Notes: generated by a model from the letters alone, not told the origin. A stretch of DNA of 64,000 bases from Butyrivibrio sp. VCD2006 (GCF_000423925.1 NZ_AUIX01000025.1:1-64000); one strand, 5' to 3'. Shown: positions 54,055 to 61,460, counted from the first letter of the stretch. A program made the numbers and translations.

Positions 54055-54252
54055 ATGAGTAATCAGAGAATTTATAAAACCAGAGATTTTATAACAGTTC
54101 TTAATAAGAATGGATTTAATTTGGTTCGGATTAGAGGAGATCATGGCATCTTCTCTAATGGGAAAAAATCTATAGCAATCACAATAAAGGGAAAGGAGAT
54201 AAATCGGATGATTGCTAGGAGGCTTATCAAAGAAAATGGATTTGTTATGTAG
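54055..54252 (+). CDS. HicA-like mRNA interferase toxin without visible HicB
   Basis: 65 residues; AGAGGAGG site upstream of ATG 54055. The sequence follows the HicA dsRBD-like fold: KTRDFITVLNKNGFNLVRIRGDHGIFSNGKKSIAITIKGKEINRMIARRLIKENGF. The catalytic-type His is H30 in GDHGIF. HicA cleaves mRNA and is normally paired with HicB; the next gene does not look like HicB. The protein could be a solo toxin, an inactive remnant or a domain used in another role. Confidence 0.72.
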   Translation: MSNQRIYKTRDFITVLNKNGFNLVRIRGDHGIFSNGKKSIAITIKGKEINRMIARRLIKENGFVM

Positions 54253-54280
54253 CATCTGAAAAGTTGGAGGGAGAAAATCA

Positions 54281-54586
54281 ATGAAAAACGTAGATGATAG
54301 TTTACTTGTTTCAATGGTTAGAGATCTTGAGAATACTCGTAGTAAATACAATGGCTACTCATATGTTACAACAATAAGAAACATTTTGGTGGGAAAGGAA
54401 TCAGCCTACATTGCTCCGTTCTTTGTAACAAAACCTTATTATGGGATGTATGTAAGTCTATCAAAGGATGAAACACGAAGATTGATGGATAGTTTAATTT
54501 CAAACGGGCAGCTTGATTACATTATTTCTAATAAGGGAAAGAAACTATATTGTACTCATGAGTATTATAACCAGCTGTGCAGGTAA
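54281..54586 (+). CDS. RQC-like winged-helix protein, 101 aa
   Basis: 101 residues. The stretch TTIRNILVGKESAYIAPFFVTKPYYGMYVSLSKDETRRLMDSLISNGQLDYII resembles the RQC winged helix of RecQ helicases (pattern ILxG...YGxxxxLSKxExRxLxxxLIxxGxL). No helicase or HRDC domain is attached. It follows the HicA-like gene with its own GGAGGGAG site. It could be a DNA-binding regulator or take the place of an antitoxin for the HicA-like protein; both ideas are inference. Confidence 0.5.
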   Translation: MKNVDDSLLVSMVRDLENTRSKYNGYSYVTTIRNILVGKESAYIAPFFVTKPYYGMYVSLSKDETRRLMDSLISNGQLDYIISNKGKKLYCTHEYYNQLCR

Positions 54587-54624
54587 GAGAATTACCAAAA
54601 CGATGTTGCGTAGAGGAAGATAGA

Positions 54625-55179
54625 ATGTTGCTTTTTACTGAGAGATTGATCATATTGCAAATTAGTAAAAAAGAAGCAAGTAAATGCTATGAAAATTGGG
54701 GAAAGGGTGGTTCTCTGGAGGAGTATTTGCCTGGATTTCCGCTTAAAAATGTAGATGAGATGACACAGTTTTGTGATGATATGTCAAAGAAAATCAATAA
54801 TTACAGTATCTGCTTGCGGAAGGATAAAACGCCAATAGGATATGTGTGTTTGGATATTCCATGCAGTGAGCAAAAATACGGAGAACTTGGATATGTTATA
54901 GGCGAAAAGTTTAGAGGAAAAGGATACGCCTATGAAGCTGTAAATGCAGTTATGAGAAAAGGGTTTGGGAACGATGATCTCTATATAATTGAGGCAAAAG
55001 TCGCAGAAACAAACGAAGCATCAAGAGGGATGCTGGAAAAGATAGGTTTTTCTGAAGAAACAAGATTAAGAAAACGCTTCTATAATCGCAAAAGTGATGA
55101 TAGAGAAAACATCATAGTATATTCTATGACGCGTGATGAGTATGAAAAATTAGGGAGTGTGGCCGATGCAAGGATATAA
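54625..55179 (+). CDS. GNAT N-acetyltransferase (RimJ/RimL type)
   Basis: 184 residues from ATG 54625 (GAGGAAGA site). N-terminus LLFTERLIILQISKKEA and the acetyl-CoA-binding region LGYVIGEKFRGKGYAYEAVNAVMRKGF, then KVAETNEASRGMLEKIGFSEETRLRKR, are typical of the RimJ/RimL acetyltransferase_3 family. The substrate could be a protein N-terminus, aminoacyl group or antibiotic. The 3' end overlaps the next gene by 14 bases. Confidence 0.85.
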   Translation: MLLFTERLIILQISKKEASKCYENWGKGGSLEEYLPGFPLKNVDEMTQFCDDMSKKINNYSICLRKDKTPIGYVCLDIPCSEQKYGELGYVIGEKFRGKGYAYEAVNAVMRKGFGNDDLYIIEAKVAETNEASRGMLEKIGFSEETRLRKRFYNRKSDDRENIIVYSMTRDEYEKLGSVADARI

Positions 55180-55420
55180 AATCTTTGAATACTTGGAACA
55201 GTTTCAGGATGAGCAAGAAAACTGGCATTATAAAAGCATTTGCGAAATGAAGATGCATATTCTGCTTCCTCCAAATCCATCTGACAAGGAAATCATGGAG
55301 GCAATAGATAATGCTGGTTATATTTTCGAGCTTGTCGGATTTAAAAGAAGAGGTGAAGACATTGAAATGATATATAAAAAGGGTGATGTGCCAATAGGGA
55401 TATGGAAAAGGGTTTCTTGA
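55166..55420 (+). CDS. Small protein of unknown function, 84 aa
   Basis: ATG 55166 lies in the tail of the GNAT gene, with AGGGAG about 8 bases upstream. Sequence YKIFEYLEQFQDEQENWHYKSICEMKMHILLPPNPSDKEIMEAIDNAGY suggests an alpha/beta fold with a basic C-terminus. No family recognised. Probably cotranscribed with the acetyltransferase gene. Confidence 0.5.
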   Translation: MQGYKIFEYLEQFQDEQENWHYKSICEMKMHILLPPNPSDKEIMEAIDNAGYIFELVGFKRRGEDIEMIYKKGDVPIGIWKRVS

Positions 55421-55465
55421 CATTATTGCTACAGACGATTGAATCTTGTGAAAGGCGGTGTATAT

Positions 55466-55663
55466 ATGGGATTATTCGGATTTTTTTCAAGTGATGATGA
55501 ACATGATGTAAGGTTAACAGACCATGAAATAGAAAAACTCACAAAGAATATGTCGCGTTCTGAAAAGAAAGAATTCTACCGTAGGCAGGAAGAACTTGAG
55601 CGTGATAGGGAAGATAGAGAAGCGTGGCATTGGGCTATGGGAGATTGGGATGAAGATGTTTAG
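55466..55663 (+). CDS. Charged coiled-coil microprotein, 65 aa
   Basis: ATG 55466 preceded by AAAGGCGG. An N-terminal GLFGFFSSDDEHD is followed by an uninterrupted charged helix (EKLTKNMSRSEKKEFYRRQEELERDREDREAWHWAMGDWDED). No membrane segment. The N-terminal GLFGFF motif could be an amphipathic anchor. Unknown function. Confidence 0.5.
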   Translation: MGLFGFFSSDDEHDVRLTDHEIEKLTKNMSRSEKKEFYRRQEELERDREDREAWHWAMGDWDEDV

Positions 55664-55675
55664 GAGGGAGTCATA

Positions 55676-55894
55676 ATGTTTGGTTTTTATATCGTGTTTT
55701 TGAATTCTGATTTACTATACTATTTTAATATATTCATGGAGAATCTTTTTGCAATGGCAGGGATGCGCTGGGAATTCTTCCTTAGTCTATTAGAAACATA
55801 TATGGAATTTTCACTCTTGGTCCATATTGTTAAATTCAGAATTGAGATGCGAAAGGAAAAACCAAAGATACCTTTCATTCAGACTGATATTTAG
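55676..55894 (+). CDS. Membrane microprotein, paralogue of the one at 57419
   Basis: 72 residues with an AGGAGGGAG site. Hydrophobic segments at about 3-20 and 36-55. The C-terminal part MEFSLLVHIVKFRIEMRKEKPKIPFIQTD aligns with LTAFLSVLLHIVLFKNELKKDYPDIPYNQD of the protein encoded at 57419-57613, so the two are likely paralogues. Function unknown. Confidence 0.55.
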   Translation: MFGFYIVFLNSDLLYYFNIFMENLFAMAGMRWEFFLSLLETYMEFSLLVHIVKFRIEMRKEKPKIPFIQTDI

Positions 55895-56054
55895 TTGGCT
55901 ACCCTCGCGATTAGTCCAGTTGCGATTGAGAAACAAACAGGAATTCGACTATACAGGTATAGTTATAGGACAGCATATTAAGTAAACTGTAGTCAGTAGC
56001 AGCAATGATAATGATGCATAAGAAAATCTACTGGAGTGTTAAGAGGAAATATAT

Positions 56055-56705
56055 ATGAAATATGCAGTTATAGATCTTGAAATGTGTATGGTTCCTAAGG
56101 CTTATAGGAAAATAGGCTATAACTATCGTCAGGAAACCATTCAGATTGGCGCAGTCCTTCTTGATGAGGATTATGAGATTATCGATGAGTTCAATACGTA
56201 TGTTAAGCCTGAATTTGGTTACATAGATAGCTTTATCGAGAATTTGACTGGTATTTCTCAGAGAGATGTTGAGAATGCTCCTTGTTTTGAAGATGCTTTG
56301 GAATCCTTTTTGGATTGGCTGCCGGCAGATGATGTCAGATGTGTATCCTGGAGCAATTCTGATCCCAAGCAGATTATCCGTGAAACATTTGAAAAGGGTA
56401 TCGAGGATGATCGCCTTGAGATTATCTTTGCAAACTGGATTGATTGTCAGAAGACCTTCGGACGGAAGATGGATAGAAGAATGGCATATAGCCTTGAGGA
56501 GGCACTTTTCATATCTAACATAGCACCTGACGGAAGAGCACATGATGGTCTGGTGGATGCTGCCAATACAGCAGTTCTTTTTACAAAGCTAGAGACAGAT
56601 CCTGATTACAGGCTCAATGAGCTGTATGAGACTGCTAGAAAAGAAGATGTTGATCATCTTAGTTTCTGTATGGGAGATTTGTTTGCAGGATTAGCGTTGG
56701 CATAA
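56055..56705 (+). CDS. DEDDh-family 3'-5' exonuclease
   Basis: 216 residues. Exo I YAVIDLEMCMV supplies the DxE pair (D7, E9), the middle has FIENLTGISQRDVENAPCFEDAL of the DnaQ family, and Exo III is HDGLVDAANTAVLF with the His and Asp of DEDDh enzymes. Closest in look to stand-alone epsilon/KapD-like exonucleases acting on DNA or RNA 3' ends. A 3'-end nuclease near a HIRAN protein, which binds 3' ends, is suggestive. AGAGG site upstream. Confidence 0.85.
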   Translation: MKYAVIDLEMCMVPKAYRKIGYNYRQETIQIGAVLLDEDYEIIDEFNTYVKPEFGYIDSFIENLTGISQRDVENAPCFEDALESFLDWLPADDVRCVSWSNSDPKQIIRETFEKGIEDDRLEIIFANWIDCQKTFGRKMDRRMAYSLEEALFISNIAPDGRAHDGLVDAANTAVLFTKLETDPDYRLNELYETARKEDVDHLSFCMGDLFAGLALA

Positions 56706-56724
56706 TAGTAGGAGGGACAGAATT

Positions 56725-57396
56725 ATGGCAATCGAGAGAACAATACGTATCACCGGTAAAGGAAATCTTAAAGTAAGGCCTGATATGACCAGAATTACTA
56801 TTACTCTGGAAGGCGTGAAAAAGGAATATTCCAGTACGTTGAAGCAGTCATCGGAGGATACAGAAGAATTAAAAAAAATACTGAAGAAGCATGATTTTTC
56901 AAGTGAAGATGTTAAGACTCTTTCTTTTAATGTTGAGGTTGAGAATGAGAGTTATCATGACAAAAATGGCGATTGGAAAAGTAGATTCGTCGGATATAGA
57001 TTCAGGCATGTTCTTAAGGTTGAGTTTGAGTCTGATAATGACAGGCTCGGAAAGATTTTATATTCCCTTGCGAATGCATTGATAATACGTCCTGAGTTCA
57101 GAATCAGTTTCTTTGTGAAGGATGAGACAGCTGCTAAGAACGAACTGCTTGGTAAAGCTGTTAAGGATTCAAGGGATAAAGCTGAAATACTGACCGCAGC
57201 TGCAGGAGTAAAGCTTGGAGATATACAGACTATTGATTATTCCTGGGGGCAGATCAATATGGAAATCGCTCCTATGCACATGGATATGCTCTGTTGTGAA
57301 ACTGCAAAATGCAGTACTGATGGCTATGATATGGATATTGAGCCAGATGATATCGATATAACTGATACAGTTACGGTTGTATGGGGAATATGCTAA
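56725..57396 (+). CDS. SIMPL-domain protein (DUF541), no signal peptide
   Basis: 223 residues. The N-terminus RTIRITGKGNLKVRPDMTRITITLEGVKKEYSSTLKQSSEDTEELKKIL is a standard SIMPL start, and AVKDSRDKAEILTAAAGVKLGDIQTIDYSW is the conserved C-terminal half. SIMPL proteins are often exported and linked to oxidative stress or scaffold roles, but this one has no signal peptide and should be cytoplasmic. Its C-terminus is acidic (DMDIEPDDIDITDTVTVVW). 19 bases after the exonuclease gene. Confidence 0.85.
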   Translation: MAIERTIRITGKGNLKVRPDMTRITITLEGVKKEYSSTLKQSSEDTEELKKILKKHDFSSEDVKTLSFNVEVENESYHDKNGDWKSRFVGYRFRHVLKVEFESDNDRLGKILYSLANALIIRPEFRISFFVKDETAAKNELLGKAVKDSRDKAEILTAAAGVKLGDIQTIDYSWGQINMEIAPMHMDMLCCETAKCSTDGYDMDIEPDDIDITDTVTVVWGIC

Positions 57397-57418
57397 AGAT
57401 TGATGAGGGGAGTGCAGA

Positions 57419-57613
57419 ATGGAATATATTGATTTTGTATTAAGAAGTTTTATAGGAAGTCATTCTGATATTATTGTGTTTTGGATTGGATATATTGAAC
57501 TGACAGCCTTTTTATCGGTGCTATTGCATATAGTGCTTTTCAAGAACGAGCTTAAGAAGGATTATCCGGATATTCCTTATAATCAGGATACGGGATGGCT
57601 TCATGGAGAGTAA
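57419..57613 (+). CDS. Membrane microprotein, paralogue of the one at 55676
   Basis: 64 residues with GGGGAG upstream. One or two hydrophobic segments (about 17-42, IVFWIGYIELTAFLSVLLHIVLF) followed by the polar tail KNELKKDYPDIPYNQDTG that is shared with the 55676 protein. It lies directly after the SIMPL gene. Function unknown. Confidence 0.55.
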   Translation: MEYIDFVLRSFIGSHSDIIVFWIGYIELTAFLSVLLHIVLFKNELKKDYPDIPYNQDTGWLHGE

Positions 57614-57734
57614 CATGATATAGAAATAAAGGCATGTATTTTGCTTAAGTGGATATGTAACTGGCAACCCAAAAGGATTATCTTGTATATAGAGATACCA
57701 CACCGTTTTCAGAGAAGTTATGGAGGGCGGGATC

Positions 57735-58241
57735 ATGAAGAAGACTATAATTACTCTTGTGACAGCATTCGCTGTAGCGATTACCATATTTGCAAGTATA
57801 CCGATGAGTGTAGGTGCATATAACAGCCAGTGTGTTAAATCTGGATGCACCAGAAAAAGAAGCACCGGAAGCATATATTGTTATGTCCATAAGTCATCTA
57901 CGAGTTCTTCAAGCAGTACCAAGTCTTATACAAGTACTTCCGTAGGCCATTGCGCTAAGTCTGGATGTACTAGGAAGAGAAGTACCGGCAGCATTTACTG
58001 TTATGAGCATAAGCCTACAACAACATCAAGCAGCTCTTCATACAGCAGCAAGAAGAGCACTTCAAAGAAGTCATATTCAAGCTCCAAGAAGAAATATGAT
58101 TCCTATGATGTTTACGATTATAAATCCGCTCAGGATTTTGCTGATGATAAATATGAAGAATTCTACGACTATGAAGATGACTACGATGATGAAGATGAAG
58201 CTTATGATGCAGCTGAAGATTATTGGAATGATCATCACTGA
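57735..58241 (+). CDS. Secreted protein with two Cys-rich repeats and acidic tail
   Basis: 168 residues from ATG 57735 (GGAGGGCGG). A signal peptide is clear (KKTIITLVTAFAVAITIFASIPMSVGA). Two nearly identical 21-residue repeats with the core SGCTRKRSTGSIYCY and a C...C...C...H pattern lie at about 32-52 and 72-92, each able to bind zinc. Ser/Thr-rich linkers separate them, and the C-terminus is a Ser/Lys then Asp/Glu/Tyr-rich tail. Likely extracellular and metal-binding. I do not recognise the family. Confidence 0.65.
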   Translation: MKKTIITLVTAFAVAITIFASIPMSVGAYNSQCVKSGCTRKRSTGSIYCYVHKSSTSSSSSTKSYTSTSVGHCAKSGCTRKRSTGSIYCYEHKPTTTSSSSSYSSKKSTSKKSYSSSKKKYDSYDVYDYKSAQDFADDKYEEFYDYEDDYDDEDEAYDAAEDYWNDHH

Positions 58242-58258
58242 TTAGAAAGGAGCTGGCT

Positions 58259-58537
58259 ATGAAGGGACCTTTTGATGATATGTTTGGAAATACTCCATTT
58301 GATCTGAATAATGACGGGCATATAGATGCCGGTGAATGGGCTTTTATAAATGATACAGTTTTCAAATCGGATGATGACTCATCCGATTTTGATGATGAGA
58401 AAGATGAACTCGAGGACGAGCTTGAAATGGCTGGCCTTTCCAGGGATAATCTGGAGATGATGGATCCGGATGAGAGACGTGAAGCCCTCGAGGATGCAGG
58501 TTTTGATGCTGACGATTTTGATGATTTTGATTTTTAA
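58259..58537 (+). CDS. EF-hand-like acidic protein, 92 aa
   Basis: A canonical calcium-binding loop is present at residues 15-26, DLNNDGHIDAGE (Asp1, Asn3, Asp5, Gly6, Ile8, Glu12). The remainder is acidic, and the C-terminus RREALEDAGFDADDFDDFDF resembles the C-terminus of the protein at 48750-49031. AAGGAGC site upstream. No signal peptide. A calcium-responsive adaptor is possible; this is inference. Confidence 0.6.
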   Translation: MKGPFDDMFGNTPFDLNNDGHIDAGEWAFINDTVFKSDDDSSDFDDEKDELEDELEMAGLSRDNLEMMDPDERREALEDAGFDADDFDDFDF

Positions 58538-58689
58538 GCTATATACAAATAGTTGTTTTTGTTTGTCATAATGCATATCAGAATGAAATGATCCATCCTC
58601 TGGGTAGTAGGGTATGTAGCCACATGGCATTTAGTCTGGTAGGGGATTTTGTGAGATCAGCCGGGCTGTACTCCTTATAAAATAAAATG

Positions 58690-58740
58690 GCGCCAATAAT
58701 CCTCAGAAAATGGGATTACTGGCGCTTTGTTGCGTTTTCT
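58690..58740 (+). terminator. Terminator-like hairpin
   Basis: GCGCCAATAATCC (58690-58702) pairs with GGATTACTGGCGC (58713-58725) with one mismatched or G-U position; followed by TTTGTTGCGTTTTCT, an interrupted T-run. Confidence 0.65.
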
Positions 58741-58748
58741 AGTGTCAC

Positions 58749-58810
58749 TCCCTCAATCGAATGGGCCTCAATCGTAGGGCGTTCGAGGACCCTCGAGGAC
58801 GTTCGAAAAT
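58749..58810. repeat. Short TCGAGGAC/TCAATCG repeat cluster
   Basis: CCTCAATCG occurs twice (near 58751 and 58767), and TTCGAGGAC/CTCGAGGAC/GTTCGAA follow at 10-base spacing. The run is rich in TCGA palindromes and more GC-rich than its surroundings. Possibly a protein-binding site; function unknown. Confidence 0.35.
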
Positions 58811-59037
58811 TAGCCTGATAAAAATTATAAAATTCCAACTAAATTGATATGGGGATATTGCTGAGTGATGTATAACATAATTACATACAGCTACAGAGAG
58901 GACACGCAATGAATAGATAATAAAACCAACGAAAATTGTGTTTTAAAAAGTCAGGAAGTAATATTATAAGCTCAGAAAGAAAAAAGAAACAGCCAAACGG
59001 CTAACATATACCACAACTAAGAAAGGGTGTAAATACT

Positions 59038-59199
59038 ATGAGATTTAACGATGTTCAGGATACAAGAAAAGCAGAAGTTAAGAGAGAGCAGAGAAACGAA
59101 GCATTTCGTAAAATGTATGATGATTGCCTTGAGAAGCTTTCAGCATTCTACAATAAAGAGAAAATGACAGTTGCATTCGGAGCTACTTTCACACTGTGA
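59038..59199 (+). CDS. Small protein of unknown function, 53 aa
   Basis: ATG 59038 follows GAAAGGGTG by a normal spacing; stop TGA at 59197. The sequence MRFNDVQDTRKAEVKREQRN is a charged helix and continues EAFRKMYDDCLEKLSAFYNKE, ending in a short hydrophobic tail (MTVAFGATFTL). A terminator follows. No family recognised. Confidence 0.5.
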   Translation: MRFNDVQDTRKAEVKREQRNEAFRKMYDDCLEKLSAFYNKEKMTVAFGATFTL

Positions 59200-59231
59200 T
59201 TCTTCAAAATTAATAAATGTATAAAGGAAAT

Positions 59232-59279
59232 AATCCCTGGAGTAGTAGATCGATTTTGGTCAATGCTCTGGGGATTTTT
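59232..59279 (+). terminator. Terminator after the 53-aa gene
   Basis: AATCCCTGGAG (59232-59242) pairs with CTCTGGGGATT (59266-59276) allowing two G-U-type pairs, followed by a T-run to 59279. Confidence 0.6.
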
Positions 59280-59322
59280 ACGTTATAATATTGATACATT
59301 ATGAAGCGAGGGGGATATTTTC

Positions 59323-59883
59323 TTGGAAGAGATTTTTGATGTAACAGATGATAATGGCTTTCCTGTGGGCAGGACAGTCACAAGATCAGAAGCGCATGAT
59401 AAGGGGATTTCTCATAGAACTGCTCATACATGGATAGTCCGTAAAGCTGGTGATTCATACCAGGTATTACTGCAAAAGAGAAGCGCAAACAAGGAATCGT
59501 TTCCATCGATGTATGATACTTCTTCAGCCGGTCACATCCAGGCAGGTGATGATCCGCTGGAATCAGCGCAGAGAGAACTGTTCGAAGAGCTGGGAATAAA
59601 AGCTCATGAGGGTGACTTTACTTTTGCCGGTAAGTTCCATATCAAGTATGAGATGGAATTTCATGGAAAGATGTTTAGAGACAATGAGGTAGCTTTTGTA
59701 TATGTCTATGAAAAGCCAGTGGATGAGACGAAGCTTGTCCTCCAGACCGAGGAAGTTGAAGGAGTTAAGTGGTTCGATATAGATGAAGTGCTTGAAGGCT
59801 GCAAACATCGTGACGGAACGTTCTGTGTTCCGATGGAAGGGCTTGAGACTGTTATGAAATATCTGGGATATGATCATGCGTAA
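59323..59883 (+). CDS. Nudix hydrolase
   Basis: 186 residues starting at TTG 59323 with GCGAGGGGG upstream. The N-terminus EEIFDVTDDNGFPVGRTVTRSEAHDKGISHRTAHTWI is typical of the isopentenyl-diphosphate-isomerase-like Nudix group, and the Nudix box is GHIQAGDDPLESAQRELFEELGI with Asp in place of the first Glu. It probably hydrolyses a nucleoside diphosphate derivative. Likely a housekeeping or accessory gene unrelated to the defence blocks. Converges with the next gene, overlapping it by 10 bases. Confidence 0.88.
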   Translation: MEEIFDVTDDNGFPVGRTVTRSEAHDKGISHRTAHTWIVRKAGDSYQVLLQKRSANKESFPSMYDTSSAGHIQAGDDPLESAQRELFEELGIKAHEGDFTFAGKFHIKYEMEFHGKMFRDNEVAFVYVYEKPVDETKLVLQTEEVEGVKWFDIDEVLEGCKHRDGTFCVPMEGLETVMKYLGYDHA

Positions 59884-60068
59884 TCTTCGGGAAACATAAT
59901 GATATCGCGGGTCATTGTAGTGATGAAGTCACGGCATTTTCCGCAGCCGGTACCACATCCAGTTACTTCCTGGACTTTTTCATATGTATCTGCACCGTTT
60001 TTGACAGCATCGAGGATTTTGCCATAATTAACGTTTTTGCAGGAGCATGCGATTTTATCTCTTTTCAT
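59874..60068 (-). CDS. BFD-like [2Fe-2S] protein
   Basis: 64 residues on the minus strand, start ATG at 60068 with GGAGGAAT upstream on that strand. Four cysteines in the BFD pattern: IACSCKNV (C8, C10 region) and CGTGCGKCRDFI. BFD-like domains carry one [2Fe-2S] cluster and act in iron release or as electron/assembly modules. It is the only confident minus-strand gene in the window. Confidence 0.83.
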   Translation of the reverse strand: MKRDKIACSCKNVNYGKILDAVKNGADTYEKVQEVTGCGTGCGKCRDFITTMTRDIIMFPEDYA

Positions 60069-60165
60069 ATCAGATATTCCTCCAAAGATTGATTGTGACA
60101 GTATAGATATCGGCAGTTGTTTGAAGGGATATTACGTGTATTATCAAAAAAGGTAGGGTTTATTG

Positions 60166-60309
60166 TTGCAAATAAGAGAATTAACAGAGGCTGAGCGAGC
60201 GGCCTACGATGAAATGACTAAGAATGCAAAACAGCTCACGATCTTCGGGACGGAAGAGGAGTTGGATGCAAAGGACTATATATTTGACAGAGAAGAAGGA
60301 GATGAGTGA
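60166..60309 (+). CDS. Small acidic protein, 47 aa
   Basis: TTG start at 60166 (AGGTAGGG 7-8 bases upstream; TTG 60163 also possible). Sequence MQIRELTEAERAAYDEMTKN continues to DREEGDE, and the stop overlaps the next start (TGATG). The coupling supports translation. Unknown function. Confidence 0.5.
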   Translation: MQIRELTEAERAAYDEMTKNAKQLTIFGTEEELDAKDYIFDREEGDE

Positions 60310-60854
60310 TGCCACAGTCTTGGAGCAGTATAAGGAAAAAACTTGAGCAGGATCTTTTATGTGAGACCTTAAAAAACAGAGTTCAATATTTCAGGACAAA
60401 TTATCATGGAGCACCGGATGATTATGGAAGATTTGCTGTAAGAATAGATGGGAAGGAAGTTTTTCAGGCAAATCCATATAATGAAATGGCAATATTCAGG
60501 TATGGAGCTGAAGTTAAAAGGGAGCAGAATATTCCTGGACGGGAGTGGACTGATGATGGGGAAATAATCAATCAGGAGGTAAATCTTGCTGCAGAAGAAA
60601 AGGGTAGGATCAGAGCAGCAGAAGATGGTATCGTTGACTCTTGTTTAGTTCCCTATTCCATAAAAAAGTATCTTAATCAGGATATAAAGGATAGCATTGC
60701 CGATGAGGATCCGGTTATAAGGATGCTGGCGATTTTTGATAGGAGAGTTGGAAAAAGGACTCTAAGGGATATTTCTAAGACAGTGCAGGAACAGCCTGAA
60801 TGGTTGCAGGAGTTTTACAGATTGAGACTTGATGCTGAAGGGATAGCATATTGA
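60309..60854 (+). CDS. Conserved hypothetical protein (possibly SF0329-like), 181 aa
   Basis: ATG 60309 overlaps the previous stop. Sequence features: PQSWSSIRKKLEQDLLCETLKNRVQYFRTNYHGAPDDYGRFAVRIDGKEVFQANPYNEM, then a helical C-terminal half with DPVIRMLAIFDRRVGKRTLRDI. The pattern recalls a small family of uncharacterised SF0329-type proteins, recalled from memory and not verified. No catalytic motif or membrane helix. Coupled to the 47-aa gene, which may be a partner. Confidence 0.5.
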   Translation: MPQSWSSIRKKLEQDLLCETLKNRVQYFRTNYHGAPDDYGRFAVRIDGKEVFQANPYNEMAIFRYGAEVKREQNIPGREWTDDGEIINQEVNLAAEEKGRIRAAEDGIVDSCLVPYSIKKYLNQDIKDSIADEDPVIRMLAIFDRRVGKRTLRDISKTVQEQPEWLQEFYRLRLDAEGIAY

Positions 60855-60877
60855 TATGTCAGAGTAAAAATAGGGAA

Positions 60878-60933
60878 CGTCAGAATCCTCTGTGATTAGT
60901 AATCAAAGCAGAAGATCCTGGCGATTTTATTTT
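60878..60933 (+). terminator. Terminator after the 181-aa gene
   Basis: CGTCAGAATCCTCTG (60878-60892) pairs with CAGAAGATCCTGGCG (60909-60923) with three G-U or mismatched positions, followed by ATTTTATTTT. Confidence 0.65.
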
Positions 60934-60942
60934 GAAGGGGTT

Positions 60943-61060
60943 CTGCCGGGCGTTAACTACCCGGCAGTATTATGTTATGAAAAAAGTATTCTATAAAAGA
61001 TTTTCCAAAAGGCTTTCGCCTCTCGATGTATATAATATATAATGCTCACCTTAAACTAAC
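60943..61060. repeat. Intergenic structured element, copy A
   Basis: Starts with a perfect 8-bp hairpin CTGCCGGG/CCCGGCAG (60943-60950 with 60960-60967), then TTATGAAAAAAGTATTCTAT and a second small hairpin AGGC-TTTC-GCCT (61010-61021) followed by CGATGTATATAAT. The same order of elements recurs at 62640-62752 with compensatory changes in the stems. No ORF. Likely a non-coding element. Confidence 0.5.
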
Positions 61061-61208
61061 CTTAAGGATTACATGAAAAGAATGCCGTTCTTTTTTGCAC
61101 TATTAGAAGAATAGATACTTAGTTTTTACCATAGCGGATATGCATTGCGTAATCAGGTTTTTGTATAATTATCATAACAACAGATAACAATGGTTTGGAG
61201 GAGATTGC

Positions 61209-61460
61209 ATGAAATGTCCTAAATGCGGAAATGAGATGACAAAAGGAGAGATCAGTGTTAGTGCGAATACATCCAGGGGATGGCCGGTGCTTTTCTGGGC
61301 AACATCGGATGTTTTTAACCGTGTATTCCCACAGCTCCTGACTGCTAAAAAGGCTGCTTCAGAGGGTGGAGTGCAGATAAATTTGGGGAATGGATGGATG
61401 AAACCTCGAAATGCTGGATATATCTGCAAGGAATGTAAATGTGTTCTGATGGACTATTAA
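61209..61460 (+). CDS. Zinc-ribbon protein (PF20097-like), 83 aa
   Basis: MKCPKCGNEMTKGEISVS and YICKECKCVLMDY provide two CxxC pairs, with a hydrophobic-aromatic middle (GWPVLFWATSDVFNRVFPQLL). This is a common small Clostridia protein family with a split zinc ribbon. TGGAGGAG site upstream of ATG 61209. Function unknown; probably not tied to the defence blocks. Confidence 0.7.
   Translation: MKCPKCGNEMTKGEISVSANTSRGWPVLFWATSDVFNRVFPQLLTAKKAASEGGVQINLGNGWMKPRNAGYICKECKCVLMDY

Larger units (their letters stand above)
58538..59037. other. 500-base intergenic region with terminator and short repeats
   Basis: No supported gene. Contains a terminator-like hairpin (58690-58740) and a cluster of TCGA-centred repeats (58749-58810), described separately. 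The remainder to 59037 is AT-rich leader DNA before a small gene. Confidence 0.5.

Noticed and set aside
56028..56543. 171-codon minus-strand open frame
   Set aside because: Antisense to the exonuclease gene, which has intact catalytic motifs and a good ribosome binding site.
58015..58365. 116-codon minus-strand open frame with His/Leu-rich sequence
   Set aside because: Composition is a mirror of the Ser/Asp-rich secreted protein on the other strand; no start context.
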